64,000 bases of DNA from Pelodera strongyloides (lineage: Eukaryota > Nematoda > Chromadorea > Rhabditida > Rhabditidae). Below, in pieces: positions 22,200 to 35,195 of this stretch. The stretch lies in assembly GCA_036852015.1 (NCBI GenBank), contig JAANDG010000085.1, positions 186,001-250,000 of the forward strand. Direction: 5' to 3'. The position numbers and the translations under genes are program-made. Numbering within the stretch: the stretch's first letter is position 1; each line of letters opens with the position of its first letter. Under the pieces are notes generated by a model. The model was not told the DNA's origin. It was given only the letters and a program-made list of their open reading frames with translations, and did no database searches.

Positions 22200-23870
22200 C
22201 AAAATCGATATGAATAAATAGTGTTAAGTTGACATGAATCGATATGAGCAAATAGTGAGGAGCAAAAATAATATACATTCAGAAGCGTGAATAACGATAC
22301 TGTCTTGAAGTGGAGTTTTATTTATACAGATCTACATCAATACAAAAAAAAGTTGCAAGAGAGCAGTTTCAAGAACCATTTGCAGAGCACATTGAAGAGC
22401 ATAAGTAAGGAGAAGAGGAATTTTTTACAGCAGTATGACGACCAAAAATTGGCTAAAAAGACTAAGACGGGACAATTTTGTAAGTTGTGGAAAGGCTGGC
22501 TAAATTAATGTGATCGATGTGCGGTTGCAGAGGGCGGAGTCTCAGGTTGAGGTCAGTGGGCACAGATTCATGCTATGTATGGGGTACAGGTTCAAATCTT
22601 ATGGGAACCACATGTGGGTTGCCGGAGACTATTTGCGAGAGAGGCAGGGGTGTACGAATTTTGTCTGGTCATGAACTGAAGAAACATGAAGTGATAATAA
22701 GTAAACCGTATAACAGTAGAGAAAACTTACGAAATAATCATAATAGTGTAGGTATACCGAAAACCACACTCGCAAAATTTTATTAACTATATATACTTTG
22801 TTAGCGCGAGAGCGCTAACATCGAGTTTCATCCAAGAAGTTTTCCAGTTTTATTGGCGTAAGTTGTAGAAAAGGTAAGAATAAAAAGATATTGATAAATG
22901 TGTGAGTTGCAGAGGACGAATACATATGGCGTGATATATTGATTTGCCGTTATATTCCTTAAAAAAATTCACTTTTATAAAAATTCATATATAAAAACCG
23001 TTGTAGAAAAGTCATGAGTTCATGAGAAAACTTTTTAAAAATAATATTTTTTCTACAGATATCTGGAAAATCAACATCTTCGTAAACTTTTTGCCGTTAT
23101 ATTCATAAAAAAGATACTTTATTAAAATCAATATATAAACTCATAATCATAAGAAAACCTTTTAAAACAACCTATTTTCTATTAGATTCATTATATGAAA
23201 AATCAACGTTTTCCCAAAATTAGCTAACTATTTATTTATATTTATTTGCGGTCGTATTTATAAAAAAATTACAAAATTTATGCACAATAAACCCTTATTT
23301 ATAGAAGTCATGAGAAAACTTTTTGAAATAATATATTTTCTACAGATATCTGGAAAATCAACATATTCGCAAAATTTAACTAGGTAAGGTAGCGCGAATC
23401 ACTATCAAACTATGAGGTTAGTTTACTTCGGTGAATATGTTGTATATATGTATATCTAAACAAAATATATGATTGTAAAAGGGTTTCTCATGACTTTTCT
23501 ATAGCGGCTTATTATGCATAAAGTCTTATAAAAGAATTTTTTTATGAATATGACCGCAAATCAATATACGAATAATTGGCACCCCCAACACCATCGCCAA
23601 ACGGGCTAACCAACCCCAAATTTTCGTCTTTTGTACATTCGCGTAGTATTTAGTTTGACCTACTCTCCTTCTCTGCACTCTATGCGATCTTTTCATTGGC
23701 AGACAAATTTTTCTGTGAATTTGGTGCTTCGTGTACATACACTATCCCACAGTAAACCACACATTATTGCCGTCAATTATTCGAATACGCCTCCAGCTCC
23801 AGAGCATTGACTTTTGTTATATTATTGCTATAACTTCGCGTTATTTCATGAAAATAATTATTCTGAATCG
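22200..23870. other. Unassigned AT-rich sequence with diverged repeats
   Basis: Three diverged direct copies of a segment of about 140 bp (TTGCCGTTATATTCATAAAAA to TCTACAGATATCTGGAAAATC) lie near 22,945-23,375, with a partial inverted copy near 23,480-23,560. No gene is recognised. Confidence 0.45.
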
Positions 23871-23875
23871 CTAGC

Positions 23876-24578
23876 ATTTGACTTTGCCAAGCCCCGCCCG
23901 CTGCCGCTTACCCTTAAATAAGGCACACACACGCGTCCGGGCATCAGTGAGGCACACACCCAGCACGTTCTCAGTGACCTGGCCTCGTTTAGTTGCTCCG
24001 TGGGTATTGAATTTGTTAACGTCGGGCTGGATTGGTGTTAGAAATAAGTGAAAACGCAAAGAAATACAATGTCTGCTTGGAAAACTCCTGTATGAAAGGT
24101 TAACATTACATAACTAATTAAGTGTAGTTGCGCAAACATCTACATATTTAACTAATTCCTATCACCAGACCCAAAAAATCATAGATTTCCCCGAAAACTC
24201 CTTCAAGTTGCGTCACTTGTCGAAATCAGAATTAGCATGCGAGCGCTCATTTTTGTCTGGGAATTAGCGTAGCACGGTGTTTTCGGGTATAAAAGCGGGC
24301 TCCCAGCTCAGTATATGCGACAGATCTAAAATACGGGAAGGAGGTAACTTGAGTGGAAAAAAAGGGAGGGAAATAGAGATTTATATCATTTAGAAAGAGT
24401 AATTAAACTCTCAATCACAAATACCGACTAACATACTATATGTAGACATAATACTTGGCAATACAACGTGTTGTATGAGTAAAACCACACCTTTTATATG
24501 TTAGTTAAATAAAATCCTAGCTGTTTGATACCAGGTATCAAGTAAATACATTTAACTGAGAAACGTTCAAGTATATGT
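23876..24578. other. Chimeric histone spacer: H2A promoter joined to H3 upstream flank
   Basis: Positions 23,876-23,951 are the plus-strand H2A promoter (CTTAAATAAGG, GGGCATCAGTGAG). At about 23,952 the sequence jumps to the H3 5' flank (GGCACACACCCAGCACG) and continues as a normal A-type spacer. The H2A, H4 and H3 genes that should lie between are missing. This is a recombination junction at the left edge of unit 2. Confidence 0.85.
24227..24326 (+). promoter_or_regulatory. A-type TATA promoter module, unit 2
   Basis: TATAAAAG at 24,288-24,295. After the TATA it differs from the other copies in several positions (GCGACAGATCTAAAATACGG), but the donor-like GGAGGTAACTTG is kept. Confidence 0.68.
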
Positions 24579-24594
24579 GGCCCTAAAGAGGGCC
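24579..24594 (-). terminator. Histone 3' stem-loop of unit 2 H2B
   Basis: GGCCCT-CTTT-AGGGCC on the minus strand, 35 bp beyond the stop, with ACTTGAACGTTT downstream. Confidence 0.92.
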
Positions 24595-24629
24595 GTTGGG
24601 TTAGGGTTATCCAGAAGTCTCTGGGAGAC

Positions 24630-25001
24630 TTATTTGGAGGAGGTGTACTTGGTCACAGCCTTGGTTCCCTCGCTGACGGCGTGCTTGGCAAGCTCTCCGG
24701 GCAGGATGAGACGGACGGCAGTCTGGATTTCGCGAGACGAGATCGTCGACCGCTTGTTGTAGTGGGCCAGACGGGAGGCCTCGGCGGCGATGCGCTCGAA
24801 CACGTCATTGACGAACGAGTTCATGATCGACATCGCCTTCGAGGAGACTCCGGTGTCAGGGTGGACCTGCTTGAGCACACGGTAGATGTAGACGGAGTAG
24901 GACTCCTTGCGGCTCTTTCTCCTCTTCTTGTCTCCGGTGCGTCCGGCTTTCTGCGACTTGGCGGCCTTCTTGGCTCCCTTGGCGGATGGCTTGGGTGGCA
25001 T
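24630..25001 (-). CDS. H2B: Histone H2B (unit 2)
   Basis: It encodes 123 residues with no introns. H2B dimerises with H2A in the nucleosome. The basic tail ([27 protein letters not shown]) is followed by a standard histone fold ([35 protein letters not shown]) and the conserved end AVTKYTSSK with the ubiquitination-site lysine. It diverges from H2A across a 235-bp promoter. It appears functional and can serve as the reference for the broken copies at 9481 and 35,196. Confidence 0.97.
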   Translation of the reverse strand: MPPKPSAKGAKKAAKSQKAGRTGDKKRRKSRKESYSVYIYRVLKQVHPDTGVSSKAMSIMNSFVNDVFERIAAEASRLAHYNKRSTISSREIQTAVRLILPGELAKHAVSEGTKAVTKYTSSK

Positions 25002-25236
25002 GACGTACGTTGGTGGGACTTGCGAGCAAGTGTGCCCGTCGCTCGCTCTGTGCCTTATTTAAGCGCGAGCGACAGGAGGCGTGGCTTTCAGCGACCTTTG
25101 TCCCCTGTGGGGGGTTGTGCGCTTGCGGGTGGCGCGTTGCCAAGTCCCGCCCCGCTGCCGCTTACACTTAAATAAGGCACACACACGCGTCCGGGCATCA
25201 GTGAGTTCGCTCGCAGTCTACGCATCAACCGTCATC
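25002..25236. promoter_or_regulatory. Divergent H2B/H2A promoter, unit 2
   Basis: Outward-facing CTTAAATAAGG boxes lie at 25,053-25,063 (H2B) and 25,167-25,177 (H2A). An initiator-like TCAGT is on the H2A side. GC-rich sequence lies between. Confidence 0.82.
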
Positions 25237-25620
25237 ATGTCAGGCCGTGGAAAGGGAGGCAAAGCCAAGTCCGGAGGAAAGGCCAAGAGCCGATCCAGCC
25301 GCGCCGGTCTTCAGTTCCCCGTTGGACGTCTTCACCGTCTCCTCCGCAAGGGCAACTATGCCCAGCGCGTCGGAGCCGGAGCCCCGGTCTACCTTGCCGC
25401 CGTGCTTGAGTACCTCGCTGCTGAGGTTCTCGAGTTGGCAGGTAACGCCGCCCGTGACAACAAGAAGACCAGAATCAACCCCCGCCATCTGCAGCTCGCC
25501 GTCCGCAACGACGAGGAGCTGAACAAGCTCTTGTCCGGAGTCACCATCGCCCAGGGAGGAGTTCTGCCCAACATCCAGGCTGTTCTGCTGCCCAAGAAGA
25601 CTGCCGGCGACAAGGAATAA
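25237..25620 (+). CDS. H2A: Histone H2A (unit 2)
   Basis: It encodes 127 residues starting [20 protein letters not shown]. The fold is [20 protein letters not shown] to [18 protein letters not shown]. The acidic-patch residues ([18 protein letters not shown]) are present. Two features are unusual and fixed in all copies: RINPRH where animal H2A normally reads RIIPRH, and a short C-terminal end KKTAGDKE. There is no SQ motif, so it is not H2A.X. The start is set by similarity and by the TATA 60 bp upstream. Confidence 0.97.
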   Translation: MSGRGKGGKAKSGGKAKSRSSRAGLQFPVGRLHRLLRKGNYAQRVGAGAPVYLAAVLEYLAAEVLELAGNAARDNKKTRINPRHLQLAVRNDEELNKLLSGVTIAQGGVLPNIQAVLLPKKTAGDKE

Positions 25621-25655
25621 TTCCTTGTTCACCGCTTCTAAACTTCTAACCCAAC

Positions 25656-25671
25656 GGCCCTCTTTAGGGCC
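25656..25671 (+). terminator. Histone 3' stem-loop of unit 2 H2A
   Basis: GGCCCT-CTTT-AGGGCC followed by ACATATACTTGAACGTTT. Confidence 0.92.
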
Positions 25672-25958
25672 ACATATACTTGAACGTTTTCTTAAGATTT
25701 CTTCTCATTAGGGATTTATATTGTATTCGTATAAAGCTAGAGTTGTATTCTCCCCTAAAGTAAAACCACATTAAATCTACTAGAGTCGCCATTTTCATCC
25801 AAATACCCCATTCACAGCTTTCTCCAATTTCAGTGTTTTATGATTCAATCCATCATACATATAGACGGTTTTGCGACAAAACACATTCACCTAAATATAC
25901 ACTCAAGTTAAACCATTTTCACATTCCTTTCCATCAAAAATACCCCATTCACAGATTT

Positions 25959-26056
25959 CTCCAAGCTCGAGACTGAGCTCTGCACCCCCTTTTATACCCG
26001 AAAACACCGTGGCACGCTAATTTCGGAATTAGAATGTCTCGCTGACCAGTGCAGAC
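25959..26056 (-). promoter_or_regulatory. C-type TATA promoter module, unit 2, first copy
   Basis: TATA at 25,990-25,996. It points towards the H2A 3' end. Confidence 0.68.
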
Positions 26057-27078
26057 AGAGGATGAGACTACGGACTGAAATTGTGTTTTGATCAACACAC
26101 AAAAAACTGATAAGTCATGGAGAAAGTTAATTAGGGAGTGGGACTTTTAATCTAGATGTTATTAAAATATAGTAACGATTACAATGGGAATGCATTATGT
26201 TCTTTTAGCGAATAATCCATAAAAACACAAATTCCTCCAATTTCTGTGAAAATATTCATTGTTCATTACCAGAAACGAACTCTCACATAAACTACTATCT
26301 ATTTAGTTAGGAAAACGCCGTTTTCTTTAATAGACCAAGCACCTTACACATATTTACTTAGTTTAAACTGTTCACAGCCCCGTTTTGACTCTACCTGCGT
26401 AAATTGGTTGATAATTCTTTTCCAATTGCAATATTTCAACCTTTTACTGTATTATTACCTTATTACCGCGTGTGAATAGACGGATACACATTTGAGTAGG
26501 TCCTTCAGAAATCCCGCCAAAATGTGTACACCACCCCACATGCCACCACGCTTTGTAGATAAAGGGTCAGTTCAAGCGGAGAGAGAGATGGAGAGGGTAG
26601 AGATACCAAGGGCATACCACGGACCAGTGCCAAAATTGGACACAAACTGTGATTAGCACAAGTTGACAGTAAACTAAACGTAAGGATAAAGGAAATGTTG
26701 ATCATGGAGTAGTTATGGTACTAAAAATACTGAAAACGAGTGACGTGGGAGCAGTTTTGTGACATGGACATAGTTAATTAACAAACAAACTAGTTAAAGG
26801 ACTGACCACTAGCACTATTCTAGTAATCTTATCCTGATAATTATATGTGGATTAATTAGCCGAAACTTCTGATAATTGTGTGACAAATCCAAAAAATACT
26901 CCCAATTTCAGGGTTTTCAGAGACTTGAAGGCACGCTTCAGCTCATAATATAGACGGTTATCCTACAAAACATATTTATGCATATCTTTACCCAATTATA
27001 CACTCAAAATAAACTATTTTCTTAAAAAAAAACCATTTTCACATTCCTTTCCAACAAAAATACCCCATTCACAGATTT

Positions 27079-27176
27079 CTCCAAGCTCGAGGCTGAGCTC
27101 CGCACCCCCTTTTATACCCGAAAACCTTGTGGCACGCTAATTTCGGAATTAGAATGTCTCGCTGACCAGTGCAGAC
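27079..27176 (-). promoter_or_regulatory. C-type TATA promoter module, unit 2, second copy
   Basis: TATA at 27,110-27,116, within the duplicated spacer. The downstream part differs from the first copy (GTTGGAAAGG, longer A/T run). Confidence 0.66.
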
Positions 27177-28024
27177 AGAGGATGAGACTACGGACTGAAA
27201 TTGTGTTTTGATCAACACACAAAAAACTGATAAGTCATGGAGAAAGTTAATTAGGGAGTGGAACTTTTAATTTAGATATTATTAAAATATAGTAACGATT
27301 ACAATGGGAATGCATTATGTTCTTTTAGCGAATAATCCATAAAAATACAAATTCCTTCAATTTCTTTGAATTGTTCATTACGAGAAACAAAGTCTCACAT
27401 AAACTACTGCTGTCTATTAGGAAAACGCCGTTTCCTTAATAGAGCAACTTCCTTCATTACGCACAGTTTCTTCACAACCCCGTTTTGACTCAAATACCTG
27501 GTTCATAATGCTTTCCCAACGGCAATATTTCACTCTATTCAGTATTATTTCCCCGTGTGAACAGACAGATACGCATTGGGTGAGTAGGTGTCATGCCCTT
27601 CAGAAATCCCGCCAAAATGTGCACACCACCCCCACATACCACCACGCTCATGTAGATAAGGGTCAGGTCAAGCGCGGAGAGAGAGACGGAGAGGGTAGAG
27701 AGACAAGGGCATACCCTGGACTGGACCAGTGCCAAAATTGACACAAACTGTGATTAGCACAATTGACACCAGATAAAGGAAATGTCGATTATGGAGTAGC
27801 TATGCTCTATGGTACAAAAAATAGGAAAACAAGTGATGTGGGAACAGTTTTGTTATGTGGACATAGCATTTCTTAGCTGATAATGAACAACTGAGCTAGG
27901 CAATGGATTAATTGCTGAAACACAATTGTGAGACATCCTTGGAAGAGGTACCTGCTCCGAAACAGACAATCTCTTTTACTACCGATACCCATTCATTTAC
28001 ATAATTAAACGTTCAAGTATTTGT

Positions 28025-28040
28025 GGCCCTAAAGAGGGCC
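28025..28040 (-). terminator. Histone 3' stem-loop of unit 2 H4
   Basis: GGCCCT-CTTT-AGGGCC on the minus strand, 43 bp beyond the H4 stop. This is the normal spacing that was lost in unit 1. Confidence 0.92.
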
Positions 28041-28083
28041 GTTGGGTTAGAAGTTGGGGTTTCTCCGGTGTCGGCTGGGCAAA

Positions 28084-28443
<360 letters not shown>

Positions 28444-28848
28444 TTAAGTAGCGTCAGCGCTGACTTTCGCCGCCGCGAGGACGCCCCGCCTACACACAGA
28501 TCTTTGGCAGCCATCCAGAACGACAATGGAGGGGAAAGATATAGAGGAATTAGCTACTTTAGTTGAAATCCACATGCAAGTTCTTTTTCCTAGTTATAGT
28601 TTAATTCGTCGAAACTATATCGGGGGAGAAGGTGATGTTCCCGAACGTAAAATGTAAAATTTATATGCATTTCACACTCATGTAAACATGTAATCCATCA
28701 ACATAATAATAATATTTGTTTTAGCAAAACCACCCGTTCAGCCACACATTTTGTTTCAACAAACAATTTCATGGTTTTGTTCATATAAATTAGTCAGAAA
28801 CCCTAAACCAAAAGATTTGCCCGAAAAAATATTCCTTGGTCAGAGCGT

Positions 28849-28947
28849 TTTCGGAGCTCGAGACTGAGCTCTCAGCCTGCTTTTATACCCCAAATCGTCG
28901 TGACACGCTAATTTCCGAATTAGAATACCTGGTCGGCCAGTGCAGAC
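28849..28947 (-). promoter_or_regulatory. B-type TATA promoter module, unit 2
   Basis: TATA at 28,881-28,887, single copy in this unit. Confidence 0.68.
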
Positions 28948-29289
28948 ACGAGGCCGTGGGGCGAGCGGAGCGTGGAAAGTTTTAGGTTGCTTTTACACTT
29001 CGTGGGGAACAAAGGAAAATGAAAAGAAAATAATAACTTGAAGCTAATATGCCACTTACAAGCAAATATGTGTATTTTATGAAGTAGTTCAATGAGTTTG
29101 TACTTCATTCAAACGTCGAATTTGATGAAAACCATTTGTTTTATGAATATTTGTATTGTGTAAACATGTGCCGGCATAACCATTTTTATGTGGTCTACCA
29201 GAGAAACTCTTGAATTTAGCCAAGCACATCTTCCTCCACACATACAACTAAATTACTAAAAAAAAACAATGCAACGTTCAAGTGATTGT

Positions 29290-29305
29290 GGCCCTAAAGA
29301 GGGCC
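29290..29305 (-). terminator. Histone 3' stem-loop of unit 2 H3
   Basis: GGCCCT-CTTT-AGGGCC on the minus strand with ACTTGAACGTT downstream. Confidence 0.92.
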
Positions 29306-29336
29306 GTTGGGTTAAGATGTACTGTGCTTAGGGCAC

Positions 29337-29804
<468 letters not shown>

Positions 29805-30115
29805 CTACGGCTAGGGGCGGAGTCTGTCTATGTCATTTGGCACACACCCAGAGCACTGTTCTCAGTGACCTGGCCTCGTTTAGTTGCTCCGTGGGTAGTG
29901 AATTTGCTAACGTCGGGCTGGATTGATGTTATAAATCGGTGAAAACGCAAAGAAATACAATGTCTGTTTTGAAAACCCCTGTATAGAAGGTTAACATTAC
30001 ATAATTAATTAACTATTATAACGTAAACATCTACATATTTAGTTAACTCCTTTCACCAGACCCAAAATCATGGATTTCCCCGAAAACTCCTTCCAGTTGC
30101 GTCACTTGTTCAAAT

Positions 30116-30216
30116 CAGAATTAGCATGCGAGCGCCTATTTTTGTCTGGAAATTAGCGTAGCACGGTGTTTTCCGATATAAAAGCGGGCTCCGAGCTCAG
30201 TATATGCGTCAGATGT
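30116..30216 (+). promoter_or_regulatory. A-type TATA promoter module, unit 3
   Basis: TATAAAAG at 30,177-30,184. This copy has TTTTCCGATATAAAAG, two changes just before the TATA. Confidence 0.68.
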
Positions 30217-30436
30217 GAAGACGGGAAGTGAGGTAACTTGAGTGGAAAAAGGAAATATATAGATTTATATATCATTTAATACCGACTAACATACTATATG
30301 TAGACATAATACTTGGCAATACAACGTGTTGTATGAGTAAGACGACACCTTTTTATATGTTAGTTAAATAAAATCCATCTGTTTGATACTAGGTATCAAG
30401 TAAATACATTTTACTGAGAAACGTTCAAGTTTATGT

Positions 30437-30452
30437 GGCCCTAAAGAGGGCC
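30437..30452 (-). terminator. Histone 3' stem-loop of unit 3 H2B
   Basis: GGCCCT-CTTT-AGGGCC on the minus strand. Confidence 0.92.
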
Positions 30453-30487
30453 GTTGGGTTAGGGTTATCCAGAAGTCTCTGGGAGAC

Positions 30488-30859
30488 TTATTTGGAGGAG
30501 GTGTACTTGGTCACGGCCTTGGTTCCCTCGCTGACGGCGTGCTTGGCAAGCTCTCCGGGCAGGATGAGACGGACGGCAGTCTGGATTTCGCGAGACGAGA
30601 TCGTCGACCGCTTGTTGTAGTGGGCCAGACGGGAGGCCTCAGCGGCGATGCGCTCGAACACGTCATTGACGAACGAGTTCATGATCGACATCGCCTTCGA
30701 GGAGACTCCGGTGTCAGGGTGGACCTGCTTGAGCACACGGTAGATGTAGACGGAGTAGGACTCCTTGCGGCTCTTTCTCCTCTTCTTGTCTCCGGTGCGT
30801 CCGGCTTTCTGCGACTTGGCGGCCTTCTTGGCTCCCTTGGCGGATGGCTTGGGTGGCAT
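30488..30859 (-). CDS. H2B: Histone H2B (unit 3)
   Basis: 123 residues, same protein as the unit 2 H2B, with only silent differences. Intact tail, fold and TSSK end. It shares a divergent promoter with H2A at 31,096. Confidence 0.97.
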   Translation of the reverse strand: MPPKPSAKGAKKAAKSQKAGRTGDKKRRKSRKESYSVYIYRVLKQVHPDTGVSSKAMSIMNSFVNDVFERIAAEASRLAHYNKRSTISSREIQTAVRLILPGELAKHAVSEGTKAVTKYTSSK

Positions 30860-31095
30860 GAGGTACGTTGGTGGGACTTGCGAGCAAGTGTGCCCGTCGC
30901 TCGCTCTGTGCCTTATTTAAGCGCGAGCGCCAGGAGGCGTGGCTTTCAGCGACCTTTGTCCCCTGTGGGGGGGTTGTGCGCTTGCGGGTGGCGCGTTGCC
31001 AAGTCCCGCCCCGCTGCCGCTTACCCTTAAATAAGGCACACACACGCGTCCGGGCATCAGTGAGTTCGCTCGCAGTCTGCGCATCAACCGTCATC
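30860..31095. promoter_or_regulatory. Divergent H2B/H2A promoter, unit 3
   Basis: CTTAAATAAGG boxes at 30,911-30,921 (H2B, minus) and 31,026-31,036 (H2A, plus), with GGGCATCAGTGAG following the H2A box. Confidence 0.82.
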
Positions 31096-31479
31096 ATGTC
31101 AGGCCGTGGAAAGGGAGGCAAGGCCAAGTCCGGAGGAAAGGCCAAGAGCCGATCCAGCCGCGCCGGTCTTCAGTTCCCCGTTGGACGTCTTCACCGTCTC
31201 CTCCGCAAGGGCAACTATGCCCAGCGCGTCGGAGCCGGAGCCCCGGTCTACCTTGCCGCCGTGCTTGAGTACCTCGCCGCTGAGGTTCTTGAGTTGGCAG
31301 GTAACGCCGCCCGTGACAACAAGAAGACCAGAATCAACCCCCGCCATCTGCAGCTCGCCGTCCGCAACGACGAGGAGCTGAACAAGCTCTTGTCCGGAGT
31401 CACCATCGCCCAGGGAGGAGTTCTGCCCAACATCCAGGCTGTTCTGCTGCCCAAGAAGACTGCCGGCGACAAGGAATAA
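31096..31479 (+). CDS. H2A: Histone H2A (unit 3)
   Basis: 127 residues, same protein as unit 2 including RINPRH. Differences from unit 2 are silent (for example GCTGAGGTTCTTGAG). It has normal promoter and stem-loop spacing. Confidence 0.97.
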   Translation: MSGRGKGGKAKSGGKAKSRSSRAGLQFPVGRLHRLLRKGNYAQRVGAGAPVYLAAVLEYLAAEVLELAGNAARDNKKTRINPRHLQLAVRNDEELNKLLSGVTIAQGGVLPNIQAVLLPKKTAGDKE

Positions 31480-31517
31480 ATATTCCTTGTTCACCGCTTC
31501 TAAACTTCTAACCCAAC

Positions 31518-31533
31518 GGCCCTCTTTAGGGCC
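31518..31533 (+). terminator. Histone 3' stem-loop of unit 3 H2A
   Basis: GGCCCT-CTTT-AGGGCC followed by ACTTGAACGTTT. Confidence 0.92.
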
Positions 31534-32722
31534 ACATATACTTGAACGTTTATTGAGATTTCTTCTCATTAGGGATTTATATTGTATTCGTATAAAGCTA
31601 GAGTTGTATTCTCCCTTAAATTAAAACCACATTCAATCTACTAGAGTCACCATGTTCACCTTACTTTTCATCAAAATACTCCCAATTTCAGTGTTTTGAT
31701 TCAGTCCATCATACATATAGACAGTTTTGCGACAAAACACATTTAATACACATTCACCTAAATATACACTCAAGTTAAACCATTTTCACATTCCTTTCCG
31801 TCAAAAATGCCCCCATTCACAGTTTTCTCCAAGCTCGAGACTGAGCTCCGCACCCCCTTTTATACCCGAAAACCGTGTGGCACGCTAATTTCGGAATTAG
31901 AATGTCTCGCTGACCAGTGCAGACAGAGGATGAGACTACGGACTGAAATTGTGTTTTGATCAACACACAAAAAACTGATAAGTCATGGAGAATGTTAATT
32001 AGGGAGTGGAACTTTTAATTTAGATATTATTTAAATATAGTAACTATTACAATGGGAATGCATTATGTATTTTTAGCGAATATTCCATAAAACACAAATT
32101 CCTTCAAATTCTTTGAATTGTTCATTACGAGAGACAAATTCCCACATCAACTGCTGTCTATTAGGAAAACGCCGTTTCCTTAATAGAGCAAGTTCCTTCA
32201 TTACGCACAGTTACTTCACAACCCCGTTTTGACCCTAATACCTGGTTCATAATGCTTTCCCAACAGCAATATTTCTCTATTTTCAGTATTATTTCCCCTT
32301 GTGAACAGACAGATACGCATAGGTGTCATGCCCTTCAGAAATCCCGCCAAAATGTGCACACCACCCCACATACCACCACGCTCATGTAGATAAGGGTCAG
32401 GTCAAGCGCGGAGAGAGAGACGGAGAGGGTAGAGAGACAAGGGCATACCCTGGACCAGTGCCAAAATTGACACAAACTGTGATTAGCACAATTGACACCA
32501 GATAAAGGAAATGTCGATTATGGAGTAGCTATGCTCTATGGTACTAAAAATAGGACATAGCATTTCTTAGCTGATGATGAACCACTAAACTGGGCAATGT
32601 GGATTAATTAGCTGAAACACAAATTGTGAGACATCCTTGAAAGAGGTATCTGCTCCGAAACAGACGATCTCTTTTACTACCGATACCCATTCATTTACAC
32701 AATTAAACGTTCAAGTATTTGT
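31534..32722. other. H2A-H4 spacer, unit 3 (single-length form)
   Basis: This is the shortest C-type spacer, without the duplication seen in units 2 and 4. It contains one TATA module and no coding sequence. Confidence 0.75.
31827..31924 (-). promoter_or_regulatory. C-type TATA promoter module, unit 3
   Basis: TATA at 31,858-31,864. Confidence 0.68.
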
Positions 32723-32738
32723 GGCCCTAAAGAGGGCC
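32723..32738 (-). terminator. Histone 3' stem-loop of unit 3 H4
   Basis: GGCCCT-CTTT-AGGGCC on the minus strand. Confidence 0.92.
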
Positions 32739-32781
32739 GTTGGGTTAGAAGTTGGGGTTTCTCCGGTGTCGGCTGGGCAAA

Positions 32782-33141
<360 letters not shown>

Positions 33142-33548
33142 TTAAGTAACGTCAGCGCTGACTTTCGCCGCCGCGAGGACGCCCCGCCTACACACAGGCA
33201 CGCAACTGACCTTTGGCAGCAATCCAGCAGGAAAGATATAGGGGAATTGGCTGCTTTAGTTGAAATCCATATACGAGTCCTTTTTTCTAGTGATAGCTTA
33301 ATTCTCGTCGAAACTATGTCGGGGGAGGACATGATACGATGTTCCCGAACTTTAAACGCAAAATTTATATGCATTTCACACTCAGAAAACTATAATACAT
33401 CAACATATTCATACTAATTTTTAGCAAAACCACCCGTTCAGCCATACAGCTTGTTTCAATAAACAATTTCATGGTTTTGTTCATATAAATTAGTCAGAAC
33501 CCCTAAACCAAAAGATTTGCACGAAAAAATATTCCCTGGTCAGAGCGT

Positions 33549-33647
33549 TTTCGGAGCTCGAGACTGAGCTCTCAGCCTGCTTTTATACCCCAAATCGTCG
33601 TGACACGCTAATTTCCGAATTAGAATACCTGGTCGGCCAGTGCAGAG
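33549..33647 (-). promoter_or_regulatory. B-type TATA promoter module, unit 3
   Basis: TATA at 33,581-33,587. A few bases are deleted at the upstream edge (CAGTGCAGAGAGG). Confidence 0.68.
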
Positions 33648-34008
33648 AGGCCGTGGGGCGAGCGGACACTGAAAGGTTTAATGTGCTTTTACACACTTCG
33701 TGGGGATCAAAGGAAAATGGAAAGAAAATACTAACTTTTAACTATAAAAATTAGGCAAATTCGCTATTTGCAAGCAAATAGAACACTCTACGTGTATTTT
33801 ATGAAGTAGTTGAATGAGTTTGTACTTTATTCAAACGTGGAATTTGATGAAAACCATTTGTTTTATGGGTATTTGTATTGTGCAAACATGTGCCTGCATA
33901 ACCATTTTACTGTAGTCTACCAGATAAACTCTTGAAGTTAACCAAGCACATCTTCTTCCACACATACAACTAAATAACTAAAAAACAATGAAACGTTCAA
34001 GTGATTGT

Positions 34009-34024
34009 GGCCCTAAAGAGGGCC
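34009..34024 (-). terminator. Histone 3' stem-loop of unit 3 H3
   Basis: GGCCCT-CTTT-AGGGCC on the minus strand. Confidence 0.92.
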
Positions 34025-34055
34025 GTTGGGTTAAGATGTACTGTGCTTAGGGCAC

Positions 34056-34523
<468 letters not shown>

Positions 34524-34819
34524 CTACGGCTAGGGGCGGAGTCTGTCTGTGACATTTGGCAACACACCCAGCACAGGCCTCGTTTAGTTGCTCCGTGGGT
34601 AGTGAATTTGCTAACGTCGGGCTGGATTGGTGTTAGAAATCAGTGAAAACGCAAAGAAATACAATGTCTGCTTGGAAAAGCCCTGTCTAAAAGGTTAACA
34701 TTGCATAACTAATTAACTATAGTTACGTAAACATCTACATATTTAGTTAACTCCTTTCACCAGACCCAAAATCATGGATTTCCCCGAAAACTCCTTCCAG
34801 TTGCGTCACTTGTTGAAAT

Positions 34820-34917
34820 CAGAATTAGCATGCGAGCGCCTATTTTTGTCTGGAAATTAGCGTAGCACGGTGTTTTCGGGTATAAAAGCGGGCTCCGAGC
34901 TCAGTATATGCGTCAGA
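34820..34917 (+). promoter_or_regulatory. A-type TATA promoter module, unit 4
   Basis: TATAAAAG at 34,881-34,888. The following spacer to the H2B stem-loop is only about 260 bp and holds one copy of the 51-bp unit expanded in unit 1. Confidence 0.68.
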
Positions 34918-35144
34918 TGTGAAGACGGGAAGGAGGTAACTTGCGTGGAAAAAGGGAGTAAAATATAGATTTATATCATTTAATACCGACTAACATACTA
35001 TATGTAGACATAATACTTGACAATACAACGTGTTGTATGAGTAAAACCACACCTTTTTATATGTTAGTTACATATAATCCCAGTAGCTGTTTGATACAAG
35101 GTATCAAGTAAACACATTTAATTGAGGAACGTTCAAGTATATGT

Positions 35145-35160
35145 GGCCCTAAAGAGGGCC
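35145..35160 (-). terminator. Histone 3' stem-loop of unit 4 H2B
   Basis: GGCCCT-CTTT-AGGGCC on the minus strand. Confidence 0.92.
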
Positions 35161-35195
35161 GTTGGGTTAGGGTTATCCAGAAGTCTCTGGGAGAC

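Larger units (their letters stand above)
25920..27560. repeat. Tandem duplication within the unit 2 H2A-H4 spacer
   Basis: Roughly 1.1 kb of C-type spacer (TATA module, TGATAAGTCATGGAGAAAG, GAAAACGCCGTTT) is present twice, beginning near 25,920 and 27,040. Unit 3 has one copy, and unit 4 has two, the second split by Tc1. No genes lie inside. Confidence 0.85.

Noticed and set aside
21891..22278. Leucine/serine-rich ORFs on the minus strand
   Set aside because: They are translations of the (GA)n microsatellite.
22500..22640. tRNA-like box B near 22,590 (GGTTCAAATCTT)
   Set aside because: No matching box A at proper spacing and no stems; probably chance or a very old relic.
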